Shown piece by piece: positions 28,054 to 35,715 of a DNA stretch of 64,000 nucleotides. The notes under the pieces were generated by a model. That model did not search any database. It worked only from the letters and a program-made list of their open reading frames with translations, and was not told the origin of the DNA. The first letter of the stretch is position 1, and every line of letters begins with the position of its first letter. The stretch covers positions 770,001 through 834,000 of the forward strand of contig NZ_CP015381.1 of the NCBI RefSeq assembly GCF_001854245.1, written 5' to 3'. This DNA is from Desulfococcus multivorans. GTDB lineage: Bacteria; Desulfobacterota; Desulfobacteria; Desulfobacterales; Desulfococcaceae. Both the position numbers and the translations under genes were made by a program.

Positions 28054-30126
28054 ATGAACACCCAACGTCAAAAAAAGTCGGTCTTATCGGACGGGAGCAG
28101 GGTCTGTATTGTCGGGGGCGGGCCTGCGGGCGCACTTTTCGCCGTTCACCTGCTCCGGGAGGCGAAGTGCGCAGGGCGGAGGCTGTCCGTTACGATCATC
28201 GAGAAAAAAGCCCAGCGTCATCCCGCAGGCCGGATATGGCAACGCAGGGGGTGCAACCACTGCGCGGGCGGCATCTCGCCGCGGCTGCATGCGCTTCTGC
28301 GCGAAAAGGACCTGGCGCTTCCCGAGGTGTTGATTCAGGAGTCCTTTACCCATATCTGGATCCACGGGCTCTGGAAGAATTTTCCCCTGAGGGTTCCGGC
28401 CGGGCAGCGGATGACGGCGGTGTTCCGCGGAAGCCTGCCCGGCGACCGAACGGACGGCGGGAAGGGTTTCGACCACTTCCTCCTGGAGAAGGCCGTTGCG
28501 GAAGGGGCCGACATCCTGACCGGAGAGGCGCGGGAGATCCGGTATCTGCCCTCGGGAAGGCCGCTGCTTGTGGTCAAAACAGCGGGGGCGGCGGCGAAGG
28601 CGGTCGATGCGGATTTCGTCGCGTTGGCTGTGGGCGTCAATCCGCGGCCGGGGCAACCCCCTTCCGAAAACCGTCTCTTTCAGTCCTGCCGTGCGATCAT
28701 GCCCCGCTTCAGGCCGCCGGAGGTGCGGCGCACCCTGGTCCTGGAACTGAAGCCCGGACGCGGCTACCTCAGAAAGGTCATGGACCGGGAGCTCTATTTT
28801 ATCGAATCCGGCTCGAAGGCGCTGCCGCTGGAGCATATCGCCCTGGTTCCCAAAGGGGATTACCTTACTGTCGCCCTGGTGGGCAGGAGCGTCGACAGGG
28901 CCGACCTGCCCCGGGACACCCTGAAGATCGCCCGGGATTTCCTCGCGCTCCCTCATATTCGCGCCATCCTTCCCCACCTGCCCATGGAAACCATCCCCGT
29001 CGCTTGTGCCTGCAGCCCGTTCATGGCGGTCAGGCCCGCGAAATTCCCGGTGGCTGATCGCATCGCCATGGTCGGCGACGCCCTGGGCGCAAGACTTTAT
29101 AAAGACGGACTCTATTCCGCGTTCGTCACTGCGGAAGCTCTGGCGCGGACCGTCATTCACGAGGGGATCGACGCGGAAAGCCTCCGGGCGGGATACGGTC
29201 CGGTAACCGCCTGGCTGGAAACCGACACCCGTTACGGCAGGCTGGTGTTCGGGTTGATCCGGACGGCATTCTCCTCCCCCCTCCTGAGTCGGATCCTTTA
29301 CCAGGCCTTTGCCACGGAGATGAAGTTTCGGGAAAAAGAACGGTGGCACCTGGGAAATGTCCTCTGGAGAATCGGCAGCGGCACCGCCGACTATCGGGAC
29401 GTCTTTCTCGATTTGATCAGCCTTCCCGTGATCCGTTCCATTACCGTCGGTGCTTTCAAGACGGCGCGGAATCTGCTGACCGAGGCGGCTTTCGGTATCC
29501 GTTGGGAACAATACGGACGGTATCCGACGGTCATCATCAAGGAAAAAAGAGACTATTTCAAGCGCTCCATCGCCGGGCCTCTGGGGGTGACCCTCGATGT
29601 CGAGCCCGAGATGGAACGGATGTATGCCGTCAAGATCCGGGCGTCGGCCCGAAGCATCTTCAACGAGCTGAAAAAATTCGGGGACCCGGACCGGCGGTTC
29701 CTCAAACTCAGGTTCGTTACGGTGCGACGAATCTCGGGTGTTCCCGCCGAAGTGGGAACGGTAATCCGATACCGCCTCGGTCGATTGCCCGTTTCCATGG
29801 ATGTCCGTCTGGTTCGGGCCATTTCCGACAAAGCCCTCCTTTTCGAGGTTCAGGAAGTCTTTTCGGAGCGGGGGCGGCTGCTCTTCGATATCACGCCGAC
29901 GAAAGACGGCAACAATCGTCTGGTCATCTATACCGCATTCGATTTCAGGAAAGGGCGGGGCTTTCCCGGGAGGATGCTCTGGGCGATCTTCAAAGGGATC
30001 TTTCCGGCGTATGCCCATGACGTGGTGTGGAACCATGCCGTCTGCTGCATCAAGGCGGAGGCCGAGAGACGCGAATCCGAACGGGATTGGGCCGGCGTCG
30101 ACATCGGGGCGGGAGGCCGCGGGTGA
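28054..30126 (+). CDS. FAD-dependent oxidoreductase fused to an SRPBCC-like domain
   Basis: A 690-residue two-part protein. Residues about 15-400 form a flavoprotein of the geranylgeranyl-reductase-like group, with Rossmann motif 'VCIVGGGPAGALFAVHLL', the segment 'RRGCNHCAGGISP' with a CxxC-like Cys pair, and the FAD-contacting 'AMVGDALGARLYKDGLYSAF'. A helical linker follows. Residues about 520-680 look like an SRPBCC/START-type ligand-binding domain ('KIRASARSIFNELKKFGDP...'). The combination suggests that a bound hydrophobic substrate is presented to the flavin. It follows the glutamate dehydrogenase by 38 bp, without an obvious metabolic link. The substrate is unknown. Confidence 0.65.
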   Translation: MNTQRQKKSVLSDGSRVCIVGGGPAGALFAVHLLREAKCAGRRLSVTIIEKKAQRHPAGRIWQRRGCNHCAGGISPRLHALLREKDLALPEVLIQESFTHIWIHGLWKNFPLRVPAGQRMTAVFRGSLPGDRTDGGKGFDHFLLEKAVAEGADILTGEAREIRYLPSGRPLLVVKTAGAAAKAVDADFVALAVGVNPRPGQPPSENRLFQSCRAIMPRFRPPEVRRTLVLELKPGRGYLRKVMDRELYFIESGSKALPLEHIALVPKGDYLTVALVGRSVDRADLPRDTLKIARDFLALPHIRAILPHLPMETIPVACACSPFMAVRPAKFPVADRIAMVGDALGARLYKDGLYSAFVTAEALARTVIHEGIDAESLRAGYGPVTAWLETDTRYGRLVFGLIRTAFSSPLLSRILYQAFATEMKFREKERWHLGNVLWRIGSGTADYRDVFLDLISLPVIRSITVGAFKTARNLLTEAAFGIRWEQYGRYPTVIIKEKRDYFKRSIAGPLGVTLDVEPEMERMYAVKIRASARSIFNELKKFGDPDRRFLKLRFVTVRRISGVPAEVGTVIRYRLGRLPVSMDVRLVRAISDKALLFEVQEVFSERGRLLFDITPTKDGNNRLVIYTAFDFRKGRGFPGRMLWAIFKGIFPAYAHDVVWNHAVCCIKAEAERRESERDWAGVDIGAGGRG

Positions 30127-30230
30127 ACACTGAATTTCAGGATTGATATCCTTTGGTGCATGTATTAGCTTGAACCATGACCAAGGATTGACAATTTGTT
30201 TCCGACAACCGACTTGCAAGGGGAGGATGC

Positions 30231-30686
30231 ATGAACCGAGCGGAGTACGACACGATTTTGAAGGACGCCATTCAAAGCGAGATCGCGGCTCAACGGTTTT
30301 ACCGGGACGTTGCCGGCAAAATGAAGGATGCCTTTCTGAAGGACCTGTTTCTGGGCTTTGTCCGGGAAGAGAAGAAGCACCAGGAAATCCTGGAGGGGTT
30401 TCGGGCGGTCATACCCGAAAAACTCCCATTCGACGAGGAGCGGGATTACCACGTTGCCGAAACCCTGCCGGATCCCGTGGTTTCGGCCGACATGACGCCC
30501 AGCGACGCCTTCGCCCTGGCCATGAAGAAGGAAGAGTCGGCCATGAACCACTACACCGCACTCGCCGGCGGCTGCACCGATCCCAGGCAGAAGGAGATCT
30601 TTATGGAACTGGCCGCCATGGAACGGGATCATAAGCAGAAGATGGAGAGCGCCTTCGTGGATATTGGATATCCGGAAGTCTGGTAG
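30231..30686 (+). CDS. Ferritin-like/rubrerythrin-type diiron protein
   Basis: A 151-residue four-helix protein with the spaced Glu/ExxH ligands of the ferritin-like superfamily: 'EIAAQRFY', 'EEKKHQEIL', 'EESAMNHYTAL' and 'MERDHKQKME'. It lacks a C-terminal rubredoxin domain. It probably binds a diiron centre and takes part in peroxide or iron handling in the cytoplasm. AAGGGGAGG precedes the ATG at good spacing, and a TTGACA at 30188-30193 may belong to its promoter. Confidence 0.8.
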   Translation: MNRAEYDTILKDAIQSEIAAQRFYRDVAGKMKDAFLKDLFLGFVREEKKHQEILEGFRAVIPEKLPFDEERDYHVAETLPDPVVSADMTPSDAFALAMKKEESAMNHYTALAGGCTDPRQKEIFMELAAMERDHKQKMESAFVDIGYPEVW

Positions 30687-30809
30687 GAAAGAAGCGTCGG
30701 GATCGAGGGGCCGCAATGGCGGGCATCGGTTTTCCGGGCGAGAAATCAAACAGGGAGACCGCTGTTCCGGCATTGAAAACAGCCGTCGTCCGTCGTGATC
30801 GCGGTGGAA

Positions 30810-31526
30810 TCAGGGGTTCTGCTTTGCGATGATGATGGTCCAGTAGCCGGGTTTCCGATCCTTGAAAGCGCGGATGTCGCGGATGATCTCCTCCTGGGGC
30901 AGGCTGCAACAGCTGATGCCGACGCTGTTGTCGACCATATTGCTTTCCTCCAGGGCCAGGGAAATGTCGGCGGCATTGCGGTATGCCTTCAGAAAAACAA
31001 TGTTTTCGGGTCGTGGAGAGGTGTTCCGGAGGCGATCTCCCCCCTTGACTCCCGACGTGATGAGCAGGGACTCCTCCCCCTCCACCAGGGGCGTGTTGAG
31101 ACGGGAAGCGCAGGCCTGATAAGAGGTGATGCCCGGTACGGTCTCTATGGGAAGATCGGGGCGGATCGCCAGAATGCTTTTCAGGACATACCCGTAGGTG
31201 GAATAGGTCATTGGGTCGCCCAGAGTAATGAACGCCGCCTGTTTTCCCGCCGATACGTGGGCGATGATGGTCTGGGCGTTTTCCCGCCACGCCTTTTCGG
31301 TTTCGATCTTGTCCCTGGTCATGGGAAAGGGGAGTTTGATGATGGGGGTGTTTTCAGGGATATGGTTCCTGGCGATGTCGACGGCCATACTGTAGGTGTT
31401 CTTGGATGAAGAGGCGGCAAAAACCACATCCACCCCACCCAGGATACGGACGGCCTTGAGGGGAATCAGTTCAGGATCCCCGGGGCCGACGCCGATGCCG
31501 TATAGTTTTCCGGTTGCTGTCATCAT
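30810..31526 (-). CDS. cbiL: Precorrin-2/cobalt-factor-2 C20-methyltransferase
   Basis: A 238-residue SAM-dependent tetrapyrrole methyltransferase. The N-terminal 'GKLYGIGVGPGDPELIPLKA' is the signature of this family, and 'AAFITLGDPMTYSTYGYV' and 'ETVPGITSYQACASRL' identify the CbiL/CobI branch, which methylates C20 of (cobalt-)precorrin-2 in corrin synthesis. Two consecutive ATGs (31526, 31523) are possible starts. A cobalamin riboswitch and terminator lie upstream on the same strand, so expression should fall when cobalamin is plentiful. It stands alone here, with no other cbi/cob gene in the window. Confidence 0.9.
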   Translation of the reverse strand: MMTATGKLYGIGVGPGDPELIPLKAVRILGGVDVVFAASSSKNTYSMAVDIARNHIPENTPIIKLPFPMTRDKIETEKAWRENAQTIIAHVSAGKQAAFITLGDPMTYSTYGYVLKSILAIRPDLPIETVPGITSYQACASRLNTPLVEGEESLLITSGVKGGDRLRNTSPRPENIVFLKAYRNAADISLALEESNMVDNSVGISCCSLPQEEIIRDIRAFKDRKPGYWTIIIAKQNP

Positions 31527-31619
31527 GGCAGTTCAATGCACCTTATTTATAGCACGGATGTCCATGCCGTCATGTCGGGCGGCCTCGCCTGTTCGAGAGA
31601 AGGCGCCCGCAGGTTGGGC

Positions 31620-31660
31620 AATAAAAAAACCCTTCAAACCCATTGGGCTTGAAGGGTTGC
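31620..31660 (-). terminator. Intrinsic terminator in the cbiL leader
   Basis: On the minus strand AACCCTTCAAGCCC-AAT-GGGTTTGAAGGGTT followed by a run of T forms a long stable hairpin with a U-tract. It lies between the riboswitch and cbiL and is the likely off-state of the switch. Confidence 0.85.
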
Positions 31661-31724
31661 ACCCAGTTTCTTGACCCTTTCAGATTGCCGGCGTCTCCAT
31701 TCATCGTAGAGAAGGACAGGCGTG

Positions 31725-31885
31725 TCCAAGGCAGGTCTTCTGGTTTTCGGATCGTCCTACTATTCGCACCTTCCCATTTGTGTTTCACAAACAGTGGTAT
31801 TCGCGAATTTTGTCCCCGATTACAGCGGCGGGACCACTCCCGACTTCCACGGGATTCCCATTTTAAGCACTGCGGCACCTTGAAC
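31725..31885 (-). ncRNA. Cobalamin (B12) riboswitch
   Basis: The minus strand carries the conserved core of the AdoCbl riboswitch: 'GGGAATCCCGTGGAA' followed by 'CCCGCCGCTGTAA', and the B12-box-like end 'CCAGAAGACCTGCC' (31743-31730). The order and spacing match the family. With the terminator at 31620-31660 it forms a transcription-attenuation leader of about 360 nt for cbiL. Confidence 0.9.
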
Positions 31886-31951
31886 GATATTCAAATATCC
31901 TCTGATAGAAGAATTATCGAAGCTTGTCAAGGCATAATCAGACGGACGCGG

Positions 31952-32473
31952 TTAGAAGTCCATGCATGCCGGTTCGTAATATTCCTTCGGTTTTTTGCAG
32001 GACGGGCACTTGGGGGGCGGTTCCTTGCCTTCGACAATATAGCCGCAGACGCTGCATTTCCATTTGATGGGTTCCTCCCGTTTGAAAACGGTCCCGGACT
32101 CCACCATGGCCAGAAGCTTTTTGTAGCGCTCCCGGTGATGCGCTTCGATTTTCGCGACCTGCTGAAAGGCGATGGCGGCGAGCTTTTCTCCTTCGGCTTC
32201 GGCTTCCTTGGCAAAGGTGGGGTACATGCTCTGGACCTCGTAGTCCTCGCCGCCGATGGCCGCTTTGAGATTTTCGATCGTGGTGCCGAGGCCGTTCAGC
32301 ATCTTGAAATGGTCCAGGGCGTGCTGCTTTTCGTTTTCGGCGGTCTCTTCAAACAGCTTGGCGATGTAATGATAGCCTTCTTCACGGGCGATTTCCGCAA
32401 AGAAGGTGTACTTGTTCCGGGCCTGGGATTCCCCGGCGAAAGCGGCCTGCAGATTTTCCTTGGTCTTGCTCAT
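31952..32473 (-). CDS. rbr: Rubrerythrin
   Basis: A 173-residue rubrerythrin. An N-terminal ferritin-like diiron domain (about residues 1-135, with 'ENLQAAFAGESQARNKY', 'ETAENEKQHA' and 'KIEAHHRERY') is followed by a rubredoxin-like domain with Cys140, Cys143, Cys156 and Cys159 that binds one iron. It reduces hydrogen peroxide using electrons from rubredoxin or NADH-linked donors in anaerobes. Its gene starts 2 bp after the stop of the Fur-family regulator, with the ribosome-binding site inside that gene, so the two form an operon controlled by the operator at 32983. Confidence 0.95.
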   Translation of the reverse strand: MSKTKENLQAAFAGESQARNKYTFFAEIAREEGYHYIAKLFEETAENEKQHALDHFKMLNGLGTTIENLKAAIGGEDYEVQSMYPTFAKEAEAEGEKLAAIAFQQVAKIEAHHRERYKKLLAMVESGTVFKREEPIKWKCSVCGYIVEGKEPPPKCPSCKKPKEYYEPACMDF

Positions 32474-32475
32474 TC

Positions 32476-32973
32476 CTATTTTCCTTTCTGTTTTGGATTT
32501 TCGTCATGATGGGGCGTGCCGTGAGGTTGCGACGTTTTTTTGCTGCATGCGTTACAGATGCCTTTCAACACGATGCGCTTGTCCAGAATTTGAAAGTCCG
32601 CGGGGACATCCTCGGGATCCGCCAGACTGTCGAAATACCGGTGGTGGAAATCCGTGATGCTGCCGCATTGAATGCAATGCAGGTGGTGATGGTCCGAGAC
32701 GTTCGCATCGAACCGTTTGGCGCCGCCGAAGATCTCGACGACGTTGGCAACGCCGATATGGACGAACGTCAGCAGCGTTCGATTGACGGTGTCAAAAGAG
32801 ATGTTGGGATAGTCTCTTTTGACAAGCCGGTAAAGGACGTCGGCCGAAGGGTGCATGTCGGACTGCAACAGTTCCCTGTAGATTGCCACGCGCTGGGGCG
32901 TAATTTTCAGGTGATGTCGGTGACATGTATCGATGAACGCTTGAATTTTTTCGGTGACGTCCTGTCTGCTCAT
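32476..32973 (-). CDS. Fur-family regulator, PerR-like
   Basis: A 165-residue Fur-superfamily repressor. The N-terminal winged helix has 'HHLKITPQRVAIYRELL', followed by 'NISFDTVNRTL'. The C-terminal metal-binding half has the 'DHHHLHC' His cluster and two CxxC pairs (Cys100/103 and Cys140/143) for the structural zinc. Operon position before rubrerythrin argues for peroxide sensing rather than iron or zinc sensing. The C-terminal tail (about 20 residues) is His/Lys-rich. No Shine-Dalgarno sequence is visible before the ATG. It probably represses its own promoter through the palindrome at 32983-33003. Confidence 0.85.
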   Translation of the reverse strand: MSRQDVTEKIQAFIDTCHRHHLKITPQRVAIYRELLQSDMHPSADVLYRLVKRDYPNISFDTVNRTLLTFVHIGVANVVEIFGGAKRFDANVSDHHHLHCIQCGSITDFHHRYFDSLADPEDVPADFQILDKRIVLKGICNACSKKTSQPHGTPHHDENPKQKGK

Positions 32974-32979
32974 ATAACT

Positions 32980-33008
32980 ACTAAATAGGAATTAATCCTA
33001 TTTGTCAA
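32980..33008 (-). promoter_or_regulatory. Promoter with Fur/PerR-type operator palindrome
   Basis: AAATAGGA-ATTAA-TCCTATTT (32983-33003) is a perfect inverted repeat with the size and AT-richness of a Fur/PerR box. On the minus strand TTGACA (33008-33003) and TTTAGT (32985-32980) are separated by 17 bp, so the operator fills the promoter. The -10 box ends only 6 bp before the regulator's ATG. The remaining 33009-33267 region shows no gene. Confidence 0.75.
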
Positions 33009-33267
33009 GTACAATTTCAGGGAAGGCATGGATATTTTCAAGGATGCCGATGTATTCGGAAAGTACAAGAGGCTATGAATCCCGGGCGGGAACCGGGAAG
33101 AATCGGCAGCCGATGCCGTTTTTCTGCCAGACTGCGGACTGTAACCCGCTTCGGGATGAGACACATTTTTGACATTCTGGATTTTTATCCCCATATTGGA
33201 TCCGTCAATAACATCTGTCAACCGGAACGGGATTGGAAACCTCTTGTCCTGAAAAGGAGGAAAGCAT

Positions 33268-33435
33268 ATGAATATCGGGTACCGCCTACTGATCTGCCTG
33301 GGCATCGTCATTCTGCACTTTGCGGCGTTCGCCGTGCCTGTCGCCGAACTCTTCATGATCTATGTCATCCTGTTCAATCCGCGCTGGTTCAGAGATTTCC
33401 TGAACGGGACGGCCGGCTCTCCGGAAAAGCGCTGA
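33268..33435 (+). CDS. 55-residue membrane protein of unknown function
   Basis: A short reading frame with a very strong ribosome-binding site (AAAAGGAGGAAA at 33252-33263). The product starts MNIGYRLLICLGIVIL and contains one or two hydrophobic stretches (about residues 6-24 and 27-36), then an amphipathic 'NPRWFRDFLNG' and a charged tail SPEKR. It is probably an inner-membrane miniprotein. It lies 66 bp upstream of the rRNA methyltransferase on the same strand. I do not recognise the family. Confidence 0.6.
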   Translation: MNIGYRLLICLGIVILHFAAFAVPVAELFMIYVILFNPRWFRDFLNGTAGSPEKR

Positions 33436-33501
33436 TGGATCGTCCGAGCGTTGGAACCGGTTTGATCGGATCTCGTTTCAGAGAGGGAAAAGGAGGGCGC
33501 C

Positions 33502-34479
33502 ATGACGGATGACGTCACGACGCAGAAATATCGGCGCCAGGCCGAAATGCTCGGCAACAGGATCAAAAAACGGTTCAAACACCTGCACCGGCGATATGCC
33601 CGCCAAAACATCGAGGCGTTCCGACTGTATGACTGGGATATTCCCGAGATCCGCGCAGTTGTCGACTGGTATGCCGGCCACCTGGTCGTCTCTGAATACA
33701 CGAGGCGGCAGTCTACCCCCGAATGGCTGCCCATGATGGGGACCGCGGCAGCGGGGGCCCTGAATGTCCCCATGGAGAAGGTCCACCTCAAGCAGCGCTT
33801 TACCGGCGGCGGTGACGGCGTGCGCTATGAGCGGATCGACACCACGGATGAGAAGATCGTTGTCTCCGAAGGGGATATGGCGTTTTACGTCAACCTCAAC
33901 GACTATGTCGACACCGGGCTCTTTTCCGATCACCGGAACACCCGGCGGATGGTGCGGGATATGGCCCCGGGAAAGGATTTCCTGAACCTGTTCTGCTACA
34001 CCGGCACCTTCACCTGCTACGCTGCTGCAGGCGGTGCGCGGCGAACCGTCTCCGTCGACCGGTCGGAGACCGCCATCCGTTGGGCGAGAGAGAACATGGC
34101 GCTTAACGGCATCCCCGAGACGGGCCATTCCCTGATCCAGGCCGATACCTTCGATTTTCTCGAACGGGCCGATCATGAGCATCAAAAATTCGATCTGGCC
34201 GTGGTCGACCCGCCGTCCTTTTCAACGAGCCGGGATCCCCGGCAAAATCTGGACGGTTCTTTTGACGTCTCCACCGACCATCCCGTCCTGCTCGATGCCG
34301 TCATCCGACGGATGCACAAAGGGGGCATCATCGTCTTTTCCACCAACCACCAGAATTTCGAGCCCCGCATGGACCGGCTGCCCATCACCGACATCGAGGA
34401 GATCACCGCCAGGACGATCCCCGAAGACTACGCCGGCAAACGGAAGACCATCCACCGGTGCTGGAAGATTGTGGTTTGA
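33502..34479 (+). CDS. rlmK: RlmK-type 23S rRNA methyltransferase
   Basis: A 325-residue class I SAM methyltransferase that aligns by eye with the C-terminal RlmK half of the fused E. coli RlmKL protein: 'MLGNRIKKRFKHL', 'VNLNDYVDTGLFSDHRNTRRM', 'FLNLFCYTGTFTCYAA', 'VVDPPSFSTSRD' and the end 'KTIHRCWKIV'. RlmK makes m7G2069 in 23S rRNA. The RlmL half (THUMP plus m2G methyltransferase) is absent, so it is a free-standing version. GGGAAAAGGAGGG precedes the ATG. Confidence 0.85.
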   Translation: MTDDVTTQKYRRQAEMLGNRIKKRFKHLHRRYARQNIEAFRLYDWDIPEIRAVVDWYAGHLVVSEYTRRQSTPEWLPMMGTAAAGALNVPMEKVHLKQRFTGGGDGVRYERIDTTDEKIVVSEGDMAFYVNLNDYVDTGLFSDHRNTRRMVRDMAPGKDFLNLFCYTGTFTCYAAAGGARRTVSVDRSETAIRWARENMALNGIPETGHSLIQADTFDFLERADHEHQKFDLAVVDPPSFSTSRDPRQNLDGSFDVSTDHPVLLDAVIRRMHKGGIIVFSTNHQNFEPRMDRLPITDIEEITARTIPEDYAGKRKTIHRCWKIVV

Positions 34480-34511
34480 TCAGACGGAAGCCTCCGGGGT
34501 GATTTTCACGG

Positions 34512-35552
34512 CTATGCCTGACGGCCTTTGCGGGTTGGGTTCCAGGGGGCGGATGCCGGAACCGTCCGTTTGTCCATGACGTTCCATATCGCCCGGATGG
34601 AAGCTTTTCGTTGCGATTGGATTGCTCTGCGTTTTTTCCACATGTTCGGGATGTCCAGGAGGGCGTCACGCTTTGCTGCGAGAATTACCCTGAGTTGTCC
34701 CCGCCATGCAAAAACCGCCACACCCACCAGATTCATCAACAAATGCCAGGGCAGGAGCGCCCAGAACAGGAAGCCCGGGACATTTTTCATGAATGCCCAG
34801 ACCATGTTCCGGTGCCCGTAATACACCGCTGTATCGCTGTGACCGCCACCGGTCGTCGCCGATCCGACGTGATAGGCGATCGCATCGGAAGCGAACCGGC
34901 AGCGATGACCATTGAGACGAAGACGAAATCCTAAATCCACATCTTCGATATAACAGAAAAAATCCTCGTCGAAACCGCCCACAGCGATCAAATCGTCACG
35001 CCGGTAGATTGCCGCCGCTGCACATGGGCTGAAAACTTCCTGGTCTGCAAAACTCATCGTTTTCTGGGCCATTCCATGGCGATCCCGCCAAACCAAACCG
35101 CTGGCGTGATATACATCACCTGTACCGTCCAGGAATTCCGGGTCATTTGCCATGACAAGCCGACATGCGAAAAATGAAAAATCCGGATTTTTCGCAGCGG
35201 CATCGAGCATGTGTTTCAGCCATGACGGTTCAAGAAATGCATCAGGATTGATCAGCGCAATCCACTCGCAGTCATCCAGATATTCCAGAGCGATATTGTT
35301 GGCCTTCGCAAATCCCACGTTCTGATCCATCTTCACGTAATGAAAATTTTCCGAACGGACGTCAAACCATTCGACAGGTTTATCGTCGTCATCGTTGTCG
35401 ATCACGACAATCCGGAAAAACGGGGTTTCCTGCCGTATAATTGCAGCCAGGCATCGCGTCAGGTGCTTCCAGGAATGCCAGTTTATGATGATTGCACCGG
35501 CATTCGGCGGGTTATTGACTGCTGAGGATATCTTTTGCCGTTCTGTTTTCAT
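34512..35552 (-). CDS. Family 2 glycosyltransferase
   Basis: A 346-residue GT2 enzyme of the rhamnosyltransferase-like (WbbL/RfbF) type. The GT-A fold starts at 'AGAIIINWHSWKHLTRCL', the DxD equivalent is 'ALINPDAF', and the catalytic region is 'FCYIEDVDLGFRLRLNGH'. A hydrophobic segment near residues 270-290 and a basic tail suggest membrane association. It probably adds a sugar, perhaps rhamnose, to the surface polysaccharide. It follows the MBOAT gene on the same strand, 163 bp away. Confidence 0.85.
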   Translation of the reverse strand: MKTERQKISSAVNNPPNAGAIIINWHSWKHLTRCLAAIIRQETPFFRIVVIDNDDDDKPVEWFDVRSENFHYVKMDQNVGFAKANNIALEYLDDCEWIALINPDAFLEPSWLKHMLDAAAKNPDFSFFACRLVMANDPEFLDGTGDVYHASGLVWRDRHGMAQKTMSFADQEVFSPCAAAAIYRRDDLIAVGGFDEDFFCYIEDVDLGFRLRLNGHRCRFASDAIAYHVGSATTGGGHSDTAVYYGHRNMVWAFMKNVPGFLFWALLPWHLLMNLVGVAVFAWRGQLRVILAAKRDALLDIPNMWKKRRAIQSQRKASIRAIWNVMDKRTVPASAPWNPTRKGRQA

Positions 35553-35715
35553 TGATATATCGTCCCACCGTCTTGCATCGTTGATTGATGTGAAAGTATT
35601 TTTTCCAGAAAGATGGCGATCGTCATGCCCATAGCTTTACTTGTTTTTCGAAAAACCGGTTTGGACGAGAGGTGCAGGAAACGTCCAAAATGAGTGATGA
35701 AGAGAGATAGATATG

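Noticed and set aside
28084-30219. 711-codon minus-strand open frame opposite the flavoprotein gene
   Set aside because: Antisense shadow; no recognisable domain, whereas the plus strand has a Rossmann FAD motif and coupling to its neighbours.
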